Shown: positions 53,897 through 63,677 of the stretch, piece by piece
Position numbering within the stretch: position 1 is the stretch's first letter
Layout: every line of letters starts with the position of its first letter
NCBI RefSeq assembly: GCF_044326205.1
Contig: NZ_JBIRCY010000006.1
Coordinates: 124,001 to 188,000 of the forward strand
Direction of reading: 5' to 3'
Length of the DNA stretch: 64,000 bases
Source: Kumtagia sp044326205
Lineage (GTDB): Bacteria; Pseudomonadota; Alphaproteobacteria; Rhizobiales; Rhizobiaceae
Notes under the pieces: generated by a model
Told to the model about the DNA's origin: nothing
The model's input: only the letters and a program-made list of their open reading frames with translations
Database searches by the model: none
Translations under genes and position numbers: made by a program

Positions 53897-54961
53897 ATGA
53901 GCGGGCAGAAGAACGGGCTCACCTATGCGCAGGCGGGCGTCGACATCGACGCCGGCAACGAGATGGTGGAGCGAATCAAGCCGCTCGTGCGCGCGACGCG
54001 CCGACCGGGCGCGGACGGCGAGATCGGTGGCTTCGGTGGCCTGTTCGACTTGAAGGCGGCCGGCTTTTCCGATCCCGTTCTGGTCGCGGCCAATGACGGC
54101 GTCGGCACGAAACTCAAGATCGCCATCGATTCGGGCCGGCATGGCACCATCGGCATCGACCTGGTCGCCATGTGCGTCAACGACATCGTCGTGCAGGGCG
54201 CCGAGCCGCTGTTCTTCCTCGACTATTTCGCCACCGGCAAACTCGATCCCGAACAGGGCGTGGCGATCGTCGGCGGCATCGCGGAGGGTTGCCGCATGGC
54301 CGGCTGCGCGCTGATCGGCGGCGAGACCGCCGAGATGCCGGGCATGTATCACGGCAACGACTACGACCTCGCCGGCTTCGCCGTGGGTGCGGCCGAACGC
54401 GGCCAGTTGCTGCCCACCGACGACATCGTCGAAGGCGACGTCATCCTCGGCCTCGCTTCCTCCGGCCTGCATTCCAACGGTTTTTCGCTGACCCGAAAAA
54501 TCGTCGAATTGTCCGGCCTCGGCTGGAGCGCCCCTGCCCCCTTCGCCGACGGCCTGAGCCTCGGCGAAGCCCTGCTGGAGCCGACCCGCATCTACGTGAA
54601 GCCGCTGCTCAAGGCGATTCGCGGCACCCACGGCATCAAGGCGCTGGCGCATATCACCGGCGGCGGCTTCCCGGACAACATTCCGCGCGTGCTGCCGAAG
54701 GATTTTTCCGCCGAGCTCGATCTCGATTCCATCGAGGTGCCGGCCGTGTTCTCCTGGCTTGCAAAGACAGGCGGCGTGAGGCCGCAGGAAATGATGCGCA
54801 CCTTCAATTGCGGCGTCGGCATGATTGCCGTCGTCGCGGCCGGCCAGGCGGCGCAGGTCGCTGCCGTGCTGCAGGAGGCCGGCGAAACGGTGACGCCGAT
54901 CGGCCGCATCGTGCCGCGCCGTGACGCCGGCGTGATCTATCGCGGGAGCCTTGGACTATGA
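53897..54961 (+). CDS. purM: Phosphoribosylformylglycinamidine cyclo-ligase
   Basis: PurM closes the imidazole ring of AIR using ATP in purine synthesis. The 354-residue protein has LTYAQAGVDIDAGNEMVERIK, DGVGTKLKIA, GIDLVAMCVNDIVVQGAEPLFFLDYFATGKL and GLASSGLHSNGFSLTRK, all PurM hallmarks of the ATP-grasp-like AIRS fold. The ATG at 53897 is preferred over the frame from 53858. Its stop overlaps the purN start. Confidence 0.96.
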   Translation: MSGQKNGLTYAQAGVDIDAGNEMVERIKPLVRATRRPGADGEIGGFGGLFDLKAAGFSDPVLVAANDGVGTKLKIAIDSGRHGTIGIDLVAMCVNDIVVQGAEPLFFLDYFATGKLDPEQGVAIVGGIAEGCRMAGCALIGGETAEMPGMYHGNDYDLAGFAVGAAERGQLLPTDDIVEGDVILGLASSGLHSNGFSLTRKIVELSGLGWSAPAPFADGLSLGEALLEPTRIYVKPLLKAIRGTHGIKALAHITGGGFPDNIPRVLPKDFSAELDLDSIEVPAVFSWLAKTGGVRPQEMMRTFNCGVGMIAVVAAGQAAQVAAVLQEAGETVTPIGRIVPRRDAGVIYRGSLGL

Positions 54962-55671
54962 GCGCCCATCGCAAGCGCGTCGCAATCCTGATCTCGGGTC
55001 GCGGCTCGAACATGGCCGCGCTGATCGAAGCGGCGAAGGAACGGGATTTCCCCGCCGAGATCGTCGGCGTCATCTCCGACAAGCCTGACGCGCCGGGCCT
55101 GCACCTCGCGGACACCAACGGCATACCCACCAAAATTCTCCCCCGTTCCGACTTCGACAGCAAGGACGCCCACGACCAGGCGATCGACGCGACGCTGCAC
55201 GTCTTCGGCACGGAGTTCGTCTGCCTCGCAGGTTACATGCGGCTCCTGACCGACACCTTCGTCGACGAATGGAAGGGCCGTATGATCAACATCCATCCGG
55301 CGCTGCTGCCGCTGTTCAAGGGCCTGGACACCCACCGGCGCGCGCTGGAAGCCGGCGTCCGCATCCACGGCTGCACCGTGCATTTCGTGACGCGGCAGAT
55401 GGACGACGGGCCGATCATCGCGCAGGCGGCGGTGCCGGTGCTTTCCGGCGACAGCGAGGAACGGCTGGCAGCGCGTGTGCTCAAGGCGGAACATCGCCTC
55501 TACCCGTTGGCGCTCAGGCTCGTCGCCGAGGGCAAGGCGCGGATGGAAGGCGCTAGCGTTGCCTTCTCCGGCTTCGACGACGCCAATGCCAACCGGCCCG
55601 GCACGATCTTCGCGCCAGAACCGCTCCAGACCGACTACGATCTGGAGCAGTTGGCACGATTCACCCCGTGA
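54958..55671 (+). CDS. purN: Phosphoribosylglycinamide formyltransferase
   Basis: PurN formylates GAR with 10-formyltetrahydrofolate. The 237-residue protein has VAILISGRGSNMAALIEA, AGYMRLLTDTFVDEWKGRMINIHPALLPLFKGLDTHRRALEAG with the catalytic Asn and His, and VHFVTRQMDDGPIIAQAAVPV with the catalytic Asp. Its ATG overlaps the purM stop (ATGA), so translation is coupled. It is slightly longer than the usual 190-220 residues because of the C-terminal tail. Confidence 0.96.
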   Translation: MSAHRKRVAILISGRGSNMAALIEAAKERDFPAEIVGVISDKPDAPGLHLADTNGIPTKILPRSDFDSKDAHDQAIDATLHVFGTEFVCLAGYMRLLTDTFVDEWKGRMINIHPALLPLFKGLDTHRRALEAGVRIHGCTVHFVTRQMDDGPIIAQAAVPVLSGDSEERLAARVLKAEHRLYPLALRLVAEGKARMEGASVAFSGFDDANANRPGTIFAPEPLQTDYDLEQLARFTP

Positions 55672-55716
55672 TACGGCCGCCTGTAAAAGCGCTTTCAAGG
55701 TGAGGCCGAGGTCGCG

Positions 55717-56751
55717 ATGACCGAAAACCCGCTTCGATACCTGCTCCTGCCAATCTCCATCCTGCGCCTCTTCTCGGGGTACAAGATGTTTCGCGATCCC
55801 TATATCGGCAGTGCTGCCCTGAACCGCCGGGGCCTGCATGTCTGGCGCCTGCGTCTGGCCCACGCCATCGCCGCACGCCGCAGGAAGCGGCTGGAGCACC
55901 TGGTTTCCGACCAGCACAGGGCTGAGTTCGCTGCCAACGGTTTCGTCGAAATTCGCGATGCGCTTCCGCAAGCCGAGCACGCCGCGCTTCTGGCGGAGCT
56001 TCGCGCCCTGGCCGCGCCCGCCCGCGAAATGAAGGAGGGCGACGCGGTGACCCGCCGGATCGCGGTCACGCCGGACCTTCTCGCGACGATGCCCAACCTC
56101 AAACGATTCCTGGCGTCATCTGCATGGTCGGGGCTCACCCGCTATGTCGGCGGTTTCGACGCCGAGCCCATCGTCTGCATCCAGACGATCTTCGGCCAGG
56201 CCGCGCCGACCGGCGCAAGTACCGATCCGCAGACGCGGCTGCATATGGACACGTTTCATCCGACCATGAAGGCGTGGCTGTTCCTGGAGGACGTGGCGCC
56301 CGACCAGGGACCGTTCACCTACGTGCCCGGTTCGCATCTGCCGACGACACGCCGCCTTGCCTGGCACAAGCGGCGCAGCGTGCTCTCCTCCAAAACCGCG
56401 CAGAAGGGCGGCGCCTTTCGCGTGGCCGATGCCCAGCTTCGGAACCTTCAACTGCCGCCACGCCACATCTTCGCCGTACCGGGCAATACGCTGGTGGTAG
56501 CCGACACTTTCGGACTGCATGCCAGGGGCTTGTCCGCGCGTTCGTCGACCCGCGTCGAGATCTATGCCTCGATGCGGCCCAATCCGTTCAATCCGGTCAC
56601 TTTCCTCGACACGGCATGGATTCCTTTCGTGCGTGGTCGAAAAGTTCAGATCGGCTGGTGGATCGAGGACGCACTGGTTCGTTTCAGCCTGGGACGCCGC
56701 ACCTGGAAGGAGGTCGGCAAGGTCAACCCGTGGCAGCGGGCGCAAAGCTGA
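55717..56751 (+). CDS. Phytanoyl-CoA dioxygenase family protein
   Basis: The 344-residue Fe(II)/2-oxoglutarate oxygenase has HxD in RLHMDTFHPTMKAW, the EDVAPDQGPFTYVPGSHL beta strand, the distal His in FGLHARG and the 2-oxoglutarate-binding Arg in STRVEIYASM. Two N-terminal helices (RYLLLPISILRLFSGYKMF) suggest membrane association. It follows purN by 45 bp. A SixA-like gene follows after 5 bp. It is distinct from the dioxygenase at 35110, which has a different N-terminal domain. Confidence 0.85.
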   Translation: MTENPLRYLLLPISILRLFSGYKMFRDPYIGSAALNRRGLHVWRLRLAHAIAARRRKRLEHLVSDQHRAEFAANGFVEIRDALPQAEHAALLAELRALAAPAREMKEGDAVTRRIAVTPDLLATMPNLKRFLASSAWSGLTRYVGGFDAEPIVCIQTIFGQAAPTGASTDPQTRLHMDTFHPTMKAWLFLEDVAPDQGPFTYVPGSHLPTTRRLAWHKRRSVLSSKTAQKGGAFRVADAQLRNLQLPPRHIFAVPGNTLVVADTFGLHARGLSARSSTRVEIYASMRPNPFNPVTFLDTAWIPFVRGRKVQIGWWIEDALVRFSLGRRTWKEVGKVNPWQRAQS

Positions 56752-56756
56752 GCTCC

Positions 56757-57272
56757 ATGAAAACCCTGCTCCTCCTCCGTCACGCCAAGTCGAGTTGGGA
56801 TGACGCCGGGCTTGCCGATTTCGACCGGCCGCTCGCGCCGCGCGGCCTGAAGGCGGCGCCGCGCATGGGGCGCGAACTCGCCTGGCGCCGTTGGCTGCCC
56901 GATGCCGCGCTGGTGTCGCCGGCTCTGCGCACGCGGCAGACATGGGAACTCGTCGCAGCCGAACTGCCCGATCCGCCGGAGGCCAAATTCGCGAAAGGCA
57001 TTTACGATGCCTCCGCCGACCGCTTGCTGTCGGAGATACAGAAGGCGCCGAAGACAGCCGGCATCCTGCTGGTGATCGGTCACAATCCCGGCTTGGAGGA
57101 TTTTTCCGGATCGCTCGCCTCGGCCGATTCCGAGGCCGCAGCGCTGGCCTGCCTTCGGGAAAAATTTCCCACGGCGGCGCTGGCCCGCTTCGTCTTGGAC
57201 GGCGAGTGGAACGAGATGCGCCCCGGCGCGGCGCGGCTTACCCACTTTCTGCGGCCGGGAGACCTTCGTTGA
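56757..57272 (+). CDS. Histidine phosphatase family protein, SixA-like
   Basis: The 171-residue phosphatase has the phosphohistidine RHG-like motif LLLRHAKSSW with Arg and His at the N-terminus, PALRTRQTWE, and the second catalytic His in VIGHNPGLE. SixA removes phosphate from histidine-containing phosphotransfer domains; other members act on small molecules. The ATG at 56757 is used because the longer frame overlaps the dioxygenase gene. It may be co-transcribed with it. Confidence 0.88.
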   Translation: MKTLLLLRHAKSSWDDAGLADFDRPLAPRGLKAAPRMGRELAWRRWLPDAALVSPALRTRQTWELVAAELPDPPEAKFAKGIYDASADRLLSEIQKAPKTAGILLVIGHNPGLEDFSGSLASADSEAAALACLREKFPTAALARFVLDGEWNEMRPGAARLTHFLRPGDLR

Positions 57273-57333
57273 CCTGCCGGGTGCACTGCCGATGCGTGAG
57301 TTCCGTCCCGCGTCGTCAGCCCCGAAGCCTGCG

Positions 57334-59457
57334 TCACGCCGCCGAGCGCACCCACACCTTGTTGTCGTGTACCGCCGCGCCGCCGTAAGGCGCAGGCGCA
57401 TCGGCGCCGGTCAAAACGTTGATGCCCTCGCCACGCTCATGCGCGCTGTTCGGCCACACGCCTTCGGCGATCACCACGCCCCGCCGCACGCCGTCGAAGA
57501 GCTTTGCGTGCAGCACGACTTCGCCGCGCTTGTTGCCAACCTGGACGCGGACCTCCTCGCCCAGCCCCAGTGACTCGGCATCGTCCGGGTGGATCAGCAA
57601 CTGCGGCCGGATTTCCTTGGCGATGGACACCGGTGTCTCGGTGAAGCTCGAGTTCAGGAAATTGCGCGCCGGCGAGGTGGCCAGGCGGAACGGATGTGCA
57701 TCGTCCGCGACCTCGATCAGGTCGACGTGGTCGGGGAATTCCGGCAGGCGCTGATGCGGGCCGAAGATGCCCATGCTCTTCGGTGGGCGGTTCGAAGCCG
57801 CCTGCCCGGTCCAGTCCGGCCGGAACCGATACTTGCCGTCGGCGTGCCCAAAACCGTTGATGAAATGCGCCTGCTCGAATTCCGGCTGCAGGTCGGCCCA
57901 GCGCTGTTCGCGGAACGTATCGAAGCAGCCCAAGCCCTTTTTCTCCAGCATAATGTCGATATGCTGGCGCTCGGTCATGCCGAAACCCGGCCGGTCGGCA
58001 ACGCCGAGCCGCTTCGCCAGTTCCTCGATGACAAAATGGTTGGTGCGCGGCCCTTCCGGCGGATCGATCAGCTTCGGGCCGAGCGTGATGTGCTGGTTGC
58101 CGCCGCCCTTGTAGATGTCGTCGTGCTCCAGGAACATGGTTGCCGGCAGAACGACGTCGGCGAGTTTCGCCGTGTCGGTCATGAACTGCTCGTGCACGCA
58201 GGTGAACAGGTCGTCGCGCAGAAAACCCTGCTTCACCAGCCGCTGCTCGGGCGCGACGTTGGCCGGATTGGTGTTCTGGATGAGCATCGCCGTCACCGGC
58301 GGCCCGCCGAACAGCGCGTCCGGCGCGCCGGTGAGCACCGGGCCGATGCGCGACTGGTCGAGATGGCGGATGCCGGGATCGTGCAGCCTCGTGCCCTCGA
58401 CCAGTTCGGTGTTCAACTTCAATATGCCCGAATTGGAATGGAAAGCGCCGCCGCCTTCATATTGCCAGCAGCCGGTCACCGCGGCGATCGACAGCGCCGC
58501 GTGCATGTTGACCGCGCCGTTGCGCTGGCGCGAAAAGCCGTAGCCGAGGCGGAAGAAGGTCCGCTTGGTCGTGCCGACGAGGCGGGCGAAGGCCTCGATC
58601 TCGGCCACCGAAAGGCCGGTGATGGCAGCCGCCCATTCCGGCGTCTTGTCTGCTAGGTGCGCTTCAAAACCCTTCGGGTCGTCGGTGTATTTTTCGAGAT
58701 AGTCGCGGTCGGCCAGACCGTCGCGGAACAGCACGTGCATCACCGCGCAAGCCAACGCGCCGTCGGTGCCGGGCTTCAGCACCAGGCCCATATCCGCCTG
58801 CTTCATCGTGGCGTTGTCGTAGATGTCGATGACCACGATCTTCGCACCGCGCTCCTTGCGGGCGCGGATGGCGTGGGTCATCACATTGACCTGCGTGACC
58901 ACCGCATTGGTGCCCCAGATCACCACGCAATCCGACTTCGCCATCTCGCGCGGGTCGGGGCCGGCCAGCTTTCCCGTGCCCATCATCCAGCCGGTCCAGG
59001 CGAGATTGGTGCAGATCGAGCCGAAGAAGCCCGAATATCTCTTCGCGTGCCGCAGCCGATTGATGCCGTCGCGCTGCACCAGCCCCATCGTGCCGGCATA
59101 AAAATACGGCCACACCGTCTCGCTGCCGTATTTCTCTTCCGCTGCAATGAATTTTTCGGCGACCAGATCGAGGGCGGCCTCCCAGCTCGATTCCTTCCAG
59201 TTGCCTCCGCCCTTGGCACCAGAACGAATCAATGGCTTCAGGAGGCGGTCCGGGTGATGGACGCGGTCGGCGTATCGGGCCACTTTGGCGCAGATGACGC
59301 CGGCCGTATAGGTGTTGGCCTTGGCGCCGTGGATGCGGCCGATGGTGCTCTCGTCGAGAAGCTCGACGTCGAGCGCACAGGTCGACGGGCAGTCATGCGG
59401 ACAGGCCGAATGGCCGATGCGAATCTTGGCTTGCGCGATGCTGGCGTGCTGGTTCAT
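57334..59457 (-). CDS. Molybdopterin-dependent oxidoreductase (formate dehydrogenase-like)
   Basis: The 707-residue protein is a bis-MGD molybdoenzyme. Cysteines in SACPHDCPSTCAL and GVICAK are placed for a [4Fe-4S] cluster. MGD-binding features are CVVIWGTNAVVTQVNVMTHA, VLKPGTDGALACAVMHVL and the C-terminal LLIHPDDAESLGLGEEVRVQVGNKRGEV domain. No twin-arginine signal is present, so it is probably cytoplasmic. No electron-transfer or chaperone gene is adjacent, so the partner and substrate are unknown. Confidence 0.85.
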   Translation of the reverse strand: MNQHASIAQAKIRIGHSACPHDCPSTCALDVELLDESTIGRIHGAKANTYTAGVICAKVARYADRVHHPDRLLKPLIRSGAKGGGNWKESSWEAALDLVAEKFIAAEEKYGSETVWPYFYAGTMGLVQRDGINRLRHAKRYSGFFGSICTNLAWTGWMMGTGKLAGPDPREMAKSDCVVIWGTNAVVTQVNVMTHAIRARKERGAKIVVIDIYDNATMKQADMGLVLKPGTDGALACAVMHVLFRDGLADRDYLEKYTDDPKGFEAHLADKTPEWAAAITGLSVAEIEAFARLVGTTKRTFFRLGYGFSRQRNGAVNMHAALSIAAVTGCWQYEGGGAFHSNSGILKLNTELVEGTRLHDPGIRHLDQSRIGPVLTGAPDALFGGPPVTAMLIQNTNPANVAPEQRLVKQGFLRDDLFTCVHEQFMTDTAKLADVVLPATMFLEHDDIYKGGGNQHITLGPKLIDPPEGPRTNHFVIEELAKRLGVADRPGFGMTERQHIDIMLEKKGLGCFDTFREQRWADLQPEFEQAHFINGFGHADGKYRFRPDWTGQAASNRPPKSMGIFGPHQRLPEFPDHVDLIEVADDAHPFRLATSPARNFLNSSFTETPVSIAKEIRPQLLIHPDDAESLGLGEEVRVQVGNKRGEVVLHAKLFDGVRRGVVIAEGVWPNSAHERGEGINVLTGADAPAPYGGAAVHDNKVWVRSAA

Positions 59458-59658
59458 GCCGCGTGTCTAGCCGGTTTCGCTGTCCAAGTGTAGGCCAGCC
59501 TTGCGCCTTCGCCCTGCCAATCCGATATGAAGCTTGGGTTCTCGGCGGCACCTTCCAGTTGCGCCGGAAGCAATCGCAGACAGGTTGCACCGGTTTGTGA
59601 TTGGCACGTGTTTTACGGGCGATGCTATGTCCCCAGCGGGGGAAGCGAGGTTCTTCGT

Positions 59659-61560
59659 ATGGAACGCAAGCTTGCCGCAATCGTAGCCGGCGACGTTGCC
59701 GGCTACAGCCGGATGATGGCGCAGGACGAGGCGGCGACCTATGCCGCGCTGAGATCGGCATTCGACGATGTCATCAGCCCCGCCATCCAACGCCACGGCG
59801 GCCGGATGTTCAAGAACACGGGCGACGGCTTTCTCGCCACCTTTCCGAGCGTCAATGAAGCACTGGATGGTGCGATCGAAATCCAGGCGGCTTTGGCCGG
59901 CAGGCCGCTCTGCCTGCGGCTCGGCGTCAATCTCGGCGACGTCATCGAGGACGGCGACGACATGTTTGGCGACGGCGTCAACCTGGCCGCGCGGCTGGAG
60001 AGTCTGGCCAAGCCCGGCGGTATTCTTGTCAGCGCCGCCGTGGTGCGCGGCGCCGACCGCAAGCGCGAGAACGGTTTTGTCCGGCTGGGACGCCGGCATG
60101 TGAAGAACATCCCGGAAGCGGTCGAAGTCTATGCCGTGCGTCTGCCGACTGCGGCGCAATCGTGGCTGACCTTCGTCCCGACACTGAGACGGTATGGCCG
60201 CGCCGGCCTACCCTACATGCTGAGCACGGCCGCCGTGGCGGTCGCAGCCATCCTTGTGCTGGACGGAGGCCGCTGGGGTGAGACGGCGACGCTGATGGCG
60301 CAGCGCCTGGTGGATTTCGCGCAACCCGAAGGTCCGCCGGCGGTCGCCGTCCTGCCGTTCGACAATATGAGCGGCGACAGCGGCCAGGGTTATTTTGTCG
60401 ACGGGCTCACCGAAGACATCATCGCGCAACTGGCACGGAACCCCGAAATCCAGGTCATCGCGCGCAACTCGACCTTTGCGGTGCGCGGCCAGGCGAACGA
60501 CTTGCGCGACCTCGGACGGCGGCTCGGGGCACGCTACATCGTCGAGGGCAGCGTGCGGCGTGCCGGCGACCAGTTGCGCGTGGTCGCCCAGCTCATCGAT
60601 ACAAGCGACGGGACGCATCGGTGGTCGCGTAGCTATGACCGCAAGCTGGACGACGTCTTTGCCGTCCAGACGGAACTGACGACGGAGATCGTGTCGCATG
60701 TCGGCTCTTACGTGCGTCAGTCAGAAATCGCGCAAACCGCAACGCGGCCTACAGACAGCCTTCAAGCCTATGATCTCGTTCTGCAGGCACGAAACCAGCA
60801 CCGGCCTGGGTCATCCGATCCGAAGGGGCTGATTGCGGCGCGCGGCCTGCTGCAGCGGGCGCTCGAAGTCGATCCAGGCTATGCCGCCGCACGCGCCTAT
60901 CTCGGCATGACCTATATCGTGGAAGCAGCGCACAATTCCGCGGGCGCAGCCGATTCCAGCAGGATCGAGCAGGGCCTGAGCGAGGCGCGGCAGGCGATCG
61001 CACTCGATCCCAACCTCGCCGTCGGCTATCAGGTGCTGAGTTTCGGCCTGGCGGTCAGCGCCGACTATGAGAGCGCCATCAAGGCTGCCGAAAAGGCTGT
61101 CGAGCTCAATCCGAACGAGCCGGACAGTCTGATGGCGCTCGCCAAGGCGCAGGTGCGTTTCGGCGCCTATGACGAGGCAGTGTCGAACGCCGAGCGCGCC
61201 CGCCGGCTCCATCCGATGGCGCCGGAATACTATACCTACGTCCATGGCCAGGCTCTTTATGCGGCGCAGCGCCTCGAAGAGGCCGACGCGGTCCTGACCG
61301 ACTGCCTCATGCGTTCACCGCAGCAGCCGGACTGCCTGCTCATCCGCGCCGCCATTCTAGTCGAAACCGGAAACCTGGCCGAAGCCGCCGACGTGATGGC
61401 GCGGCTGATCGTCGCGAAGCCGGATTTCTCGCTGGCGGCCGAACGCGAATACAGCCGGTTTGGCGAGTCACCGCTGATGGAGCGTTTTGTCTCGAACCTC
61501 AGGCAGGCCAAGGCGCCTGAAACCGCAGGCGCCCAAGTTGCAACCGGAGGCCAGGCCTAA
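59659..61560 (+). CDS. Class III adenylate cyclase with membrane helix, TolB-like domain and TPR repeats
   Basis: The 633-residue protein starts with a cyclase domain (1-175). It keeps metal-binding Asp12 and Asp56 (TGDG), the substrate-selecting Lys52 and Asp105, and transition-state Asn108 and Arg112, so it should be active and make cAMP. A helix at about 183-202 anchors it. A TolB/FlgO-like domain (AVLPFDNMSGDSGQGYFVDGLTEDIIAQLAR) and TPR repeats (450-600) follow. The ATG at 59659 starts the catalytic domain; the longer frame from 59527 adds no motif. Confidence 0.88.
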   Translation: MERKLAAIVAGDVAGYSRMMAQDEAATYAALRSAFDDVISPAIQRHGGRMFKNTGDGFLATFPSVNEALDGAIEIQAALAGRPLCLRLGVNLGDVIEDGDDMFGDGVNLAARLESLAKPGGILVSAAVVRGADRKRENGFVRLGRRHVKNIPEAVEVYAVRLPTAAQSWLTFVPTLRRYGRAGLPYMLSTAAVAVAAILVLDGGRWGETATLMAQRLVDFAQPEGPPAVAVLPFDNMSGDSGQGYFVDGLTEDIIAQLARNPEIQVIARNSTFAVRGQANDLRDLGRRLGARYIVEGSVRRAGDQLRVVAQLIDTSDGTHRWSRSYDRKLDDVFAVQTELTTEIVSHVGSYVRQSEIAQTATRPTDSLQAYDLVLQARNQHRPGSSDPKGLIAARGLLQRALEVDPGYAAARAYLGMTYIVEAAHNSAGAADSSRIEQGLSEARQAIALDPNLAVGYQVLSFGLAVSADYESAIKAAEKAVELNPNEPDSLMALAKAQVRFGAYDEAVSNAERARRLHPMAPEYYTYVHGQALYAAQRLEEADAVLTDCLMRSPQQPDCLLIRAAILVETGNLAEAADVMARLIVAKPDFSLAAEREYSRFGESPLMERFVSNLRQAKAPETAGAQVATGGQA

Positions 61561-61621
61561 GGAGTTGCCTGCCGGACCGTCGGCGACTTCCGAGACCGCC
61601 GCCAGGTTGGCGCGGCCGCCC

Positions 61622-62428
61622 TCACCTCCTAAGATACAACCACACCGTCGTCGGCGCCAGGATCGCTGTCAGCACCACCGGCGCGATAAGGGCCATTGCG
61701 ACCTGACCGAAGGTGGCTCCCCCGTCCATTAGGCCGCGCAGGGCCGTGGTCATCGACGAGACCGGATTGACGTCGACGAAGGCGCGCAGCCAGCCGGGCA
61801 TGGTGCCCGGGTCGACCATAATGTTGGAGGCGAAGACCAGCGGAAAAATGAAGGTGAAGCCGATGGTCATCACCGTCATCGGCGTGCGGATCAGCAGGCC
61901 AAGCACGATGAAAATCCAGCCGACGCCGAAGCCTATGGCGATCAGCAGCGCGAAGGCTGCGATGACGCCAAGAATCCCCTCCTGCGGCCGGTAGCCTAGG
62001 ATCAGGCCGATGCCGAGGATGATCGAACCGGCGATCAGGTGGCGGAGCACGTCGCCGACCATCAGGCCGGCGAAGGGCGAGAGCGACCAGATCGGCAGCG
62101 AGCGGAAACGGTCGAACAAGCCCTTTCCGAGGTCGGTCGACAGGCCCATGCCCGAATAGACCGAGTTGAAGACCACCGTCTGCACCAGGATGCCGGGCAG
62201 GAAGAACTGCAGATATTCGCCGGGAGAGCCGGCAAGCGCGCCGCCGAACACGAAGGTGAACAGCAGCGTGAACATGATCGGCGTCATCACCAGATCGAAA
62301 AGCTGCTCCGGCACATGCTTGAACTTCAGCACCGCGCGCCAGCCGAACACCAGCGCGTTGGAGATGGCGGAGGGCCGGGCCGGGCGGGCGACGTTCTGCG
62401 GGCGTCGCAGGGAGATCGTGTCGCTCAT
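61622..62428 (-). CDS. ABC-2 type transporter permease, DrrB-like
   Basis: The 268-residue protein has six transmembrane helices with the daunorubicin-exporter arrangement (IMFTLLFTFVFGGAL, GILVQTVVFNSVYSGMGLSTDL). Its ATG overlaps the ATPase stop by four bases (ATGA), so the two form one unit. Families of this kind export drugs, lipids or other amphiphiles; the substrate is unknown. Confidence 0.88.
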   Translation of the reverse strand: MSDTISLRRPQNVARPARPSAISNALVFGWRAVLKFKHVPEQLFDLVMTPIMFTLLFTFVFGGALAGSPGEYLQFFLPGILVQTVVFNSVYSGMGLSTDLGKGLFDRFRSLPIWSLSPFAGLMVGDVLRHLIAGSIILGIGLILGYRPQEGILGVIAAFALLIAIGFGVGWIFIVLGLLIRTPMTVMTIGFTFIFPLVFASNIMVDPGTMPGWLRAFVDVNPVSSMTTALRGLMDGGATFGQVAMALIAPVVLTAILAPTTVWLYLRR

Positions 62429-63438
62429 CGGCTTTCGTCCTTCAGGCCTTCGCTTGATCCAGGCTGGCCGGTCAGCGCGAAAAACACCTCGTCGAGGCTC
62501 GGCTGGCCCATGGAAAAATCCGACGGCTCAATTCCTTCCGCGAGCAGCGTAGCGACTGCGTCGTTGGCGGCCTTGGCCGTACCGGCGAGGATAGAGAGGT
62601 CGGAGCCCTCGGTGCTGCGCTGAACCGTGTGACCGAGCCGGGCTTCGAGAATGGCCGCCGCCCGGTCGCGATGTCGCGGATCGGCGAGCGCGACATGCAG
62701 CACGCCCGAGCCGGTGGCCGCCTTCAATTCGCGACTGGTGCCCTCGGCGATCTTCTTGCCGTGGTCGATGACGGCGATGCGCGCAGCGAGTTGGTCCGCT
62801 TCCTCCAGATATTGCGTGGTGAGCAGGATCGTCACGCCGGAATCGGCGAGCTCGCGGATCATCGCCCAGACATCCTTGCGCGCTTTCGGATCGAGGCCGG
62901 TGGTGGGTTCGTCCAGGAAAAGCACGTCTGGGGTCACCACCAGCGATGCGGCGATATCGAGCCTGCGCCGCATGCCGCCCGAAAAGTCCTTCACCTGCTT
63001 GTTCGAAGCATCGGACAGGCCGAAAGCAGCGAGCAGGTCGTCGGCCCGTACTCTCGCCGCCCGGCCGCGAAAACCCCAGAGGCGGGCGAGCAGCATTAGA
63101 TTTTCCCGGCCGGTCAGGTCCTCGTCGAGCGAGGCGAACTGGCCGGTCATGGCGATGACCTCGCGAACCTTGTGCGGCGCTTGCACCAGATTGTGGCCCA
63201 TGATGGTGGCGGAGCCAGCGTCGGGACGGGCGAGCGTGGCGAGCATGCGCATGAGCGTGGTCTTGCCGGCGCCGTTCGGCCCTAGGATGGCGAAGATGAT
63301 GCCGCGCGGCACGTCGAGATCGATGCCGTCGACCGCGCGCACTTCGCCGAACGCTTTTTTCATGCCATGCGCGCTGATTGCCAGCGGCTTGACCTCAGTC
63401 ATGCCGGACAGATTCCTTGCAGCGGAAGCATCGTTCAT
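62425..63438 (-). CDS. ABC transporter ATP-binding protein, DrrA-like
   Basis: The 337-residue ATPase has Walker A GPNGAGKTTLMRML, signature FSGGMRRRLDIA, Walker B VLFLDEPTTGLDP and the C-terminal extension (HTVQRSTEGSDLSILAGTAKAANDA) typical of DrrA-type exporters. AGGGATCGATCGCG precedes the ATG. It is the partner of the permease that overlaps its end. Confidence 0.92.
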   Translation of the reverse strand: MNDASAARNLSGMTEVKPLAISAHGMKKAFGEVRAVDGIDLDVPRGIIFAILGPNGAGKTTLMRMLATLARPDAGSATIMGHNLVQAPHKVREVIAMTGQFASLDEDLTGRENLMLLARLWGFRGRAARVRADDLLAAFGLSDASNKQVKDFSGGMRRRLDIAASLVVTPDVLFLDEPTTGLDPKARKDVWAMIRELADSGVTILLTTQYLEEADQLAARIAVIDHGKKIAEGTSRELKAATGSGVLHVALADPRHRDRAAAILEARLGHTVQRSTEGSDLSILAGTAKAANDAVATLLAEGIEPSDFSMGQPSLDEVFFALTGQPGSSEGLKDESR

Positions 63439-63677
63439 CGCGATCGATCCCTGTGACGCAAAGAGCTTTTCGTAGGCTCGGCTTGGCGAGCGAGCCGACG
63501 CCTATATCAGTTTTGCGGTCGGCGGGCAGCTTGCGGGAAAACCTCTCCTGACAATTCGCGACATTTGTAGTTGCGAAGCTTCGCTGCTCTCTTGGCCTCA
63601 CTCCCTTCGCTTTCTTAGGAGCTCGAGGGTTCTTCCCGGCTTCGCAAGCAGCGGAAAAGGGACGAAGCGGCTCGGCC
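63439..63677. other. Intergenic region before the ABC-F gene
   Basis: No gene is supported. A GGCTCG/CGAGCC inverted repeat at 63475-63496 is present but has no T-run. Nothing else could be assigned. Confidence 0.3.
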
